Assembly (NCBI GenBank): GCA_002405915.1
Contig: DHMS01000017.1
Span: 1 to 6,360 of the forward strand
Direction of reading: 5' to 3'
Source of the DNA: Christensenella sp. UBA4636
Lineage (GTDB): Bacteria > Bacillota > Clostridia > Christensenellales > Borkfalkiaceae
Length of the DNA: 6,360 nt
The position numbers and the translations under genes were made by a program. This document shows positions 6,271-6,360 of this stretch, one piece after another. The notes under the pieces were generated by a model. That model saw only the letters and a list, made by a program, of their open reading frames with translations, was not told the DNA's origin and did no database searches. Every line of letters starts with the position of its first letter. The first letter of the stretch is position 1.

Positions 6271-6360
6271 TTATCTCCCGTTCGTGTAATATTGGTTCGT
6301 TGCAAACTTTTTCATAGACGTTTCAAAATCTCTGTCACCGTTAAAATATCTTTTAACGTT
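6271..6360 (-). CDS. C-terminal 29 residues of an unidentified protein (N-terminus outside window)
   Basis: A minus-strand frame is open from the window edge to TAA at 6273-6271. The tail contains YFNGDRDFETSMKKFA and ends in QYYTNGR. I do not recognise it. It ends within the ribosome binding region of the recombinase remnant, five bases before that ATG, as in a normal two-gene operon of an integrative element. Only 29 codons are visible, so its reality rests mainly on the context and plausible composition. Confidence 0.5.
   Translation of the reverse strand, partial: NVKRYFNGDRDFETSMKKFATNQYYTNGR

Noticed and set aside
5895..6360. CRISPR array, tRNA, riboswitch or insertion-sequence ends in the non-coding stretch.
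   Set aside because: There is no regularly spaced repeat, no cloverleaf-like pattern and no terminal inverted repeats with target duplications. Only the small repeats, promoter, terminator and recombinase remnant listed above are seen.

Overview
The window looks like an accessory region of a Firmicutes chromosome, most likely Clostridia. The reasons are consensus sigma-A promoter elements, strong GA-rich Shine-Dalgarno sites, A/T-rich intergenic DNA, and the start of a clostridial-type serine recombinase at the right edge. Everything that can be supported as a gene reads on the minus strand, so the biological order runs from right (6360) to left (1). The long plus-strand open frames lie antisense to these genes and are not counted as genes.

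Right edge (6360 to about 6090): the last 29 codons of an unidentified protein are followed after 5 bases by the start of a serine site-specific recombinase. That recombinase stops after 19 codons (MKQKKYIAGLYFRLSQDDE, then TAA). Some similarity may continue in another frame, and then a hairpin with a U-tract terminates minus-strand transcription. This looks like the decayed or truncated edge of an integrative element.

Intergenic region (about 6090 to 5895): it holds a perfect 14-bp palindrome resembling a LacI/CcpA-type operator, small inverted and direct repeats, and a near-consensus promoter (TTGACG, 17 bp, TATAAT with an extended TG) pointing into the operon.

Operon (5873 to 1, continuing beyond the window): gene 1 encodes a protein of about 181 residues with a helix-turn-helix-like N-terminus, a coiled coil and a conserved-looking C-terminus. 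Gene 2 encodes a 1541-residue superfamily 1 helicase of the UPF1/DNA2-like (COG1112) type. It has all helicase motifs, a long uncharacterised N-terminal region and two long coiled-coil segments. Gene 3 starts one base after the helicase stop, has a winged-helix-like N-terminal region and is cut by the window edge after 239 codons. Genes 1 and 2 overlap by 19 bases and genes 2 and 3 are separated by one base, so the three products are almost certainly made together.

Reading: a promoter-proximal DNA-binding protein, a very large helicase and a tightly coupled partner protein, next to a broken recombinase, is the architecture of a mobile defence or anti-plasmid module. No known system name could be assigned from sequence alone. 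The defence role is inference; the helicase identity is secure.
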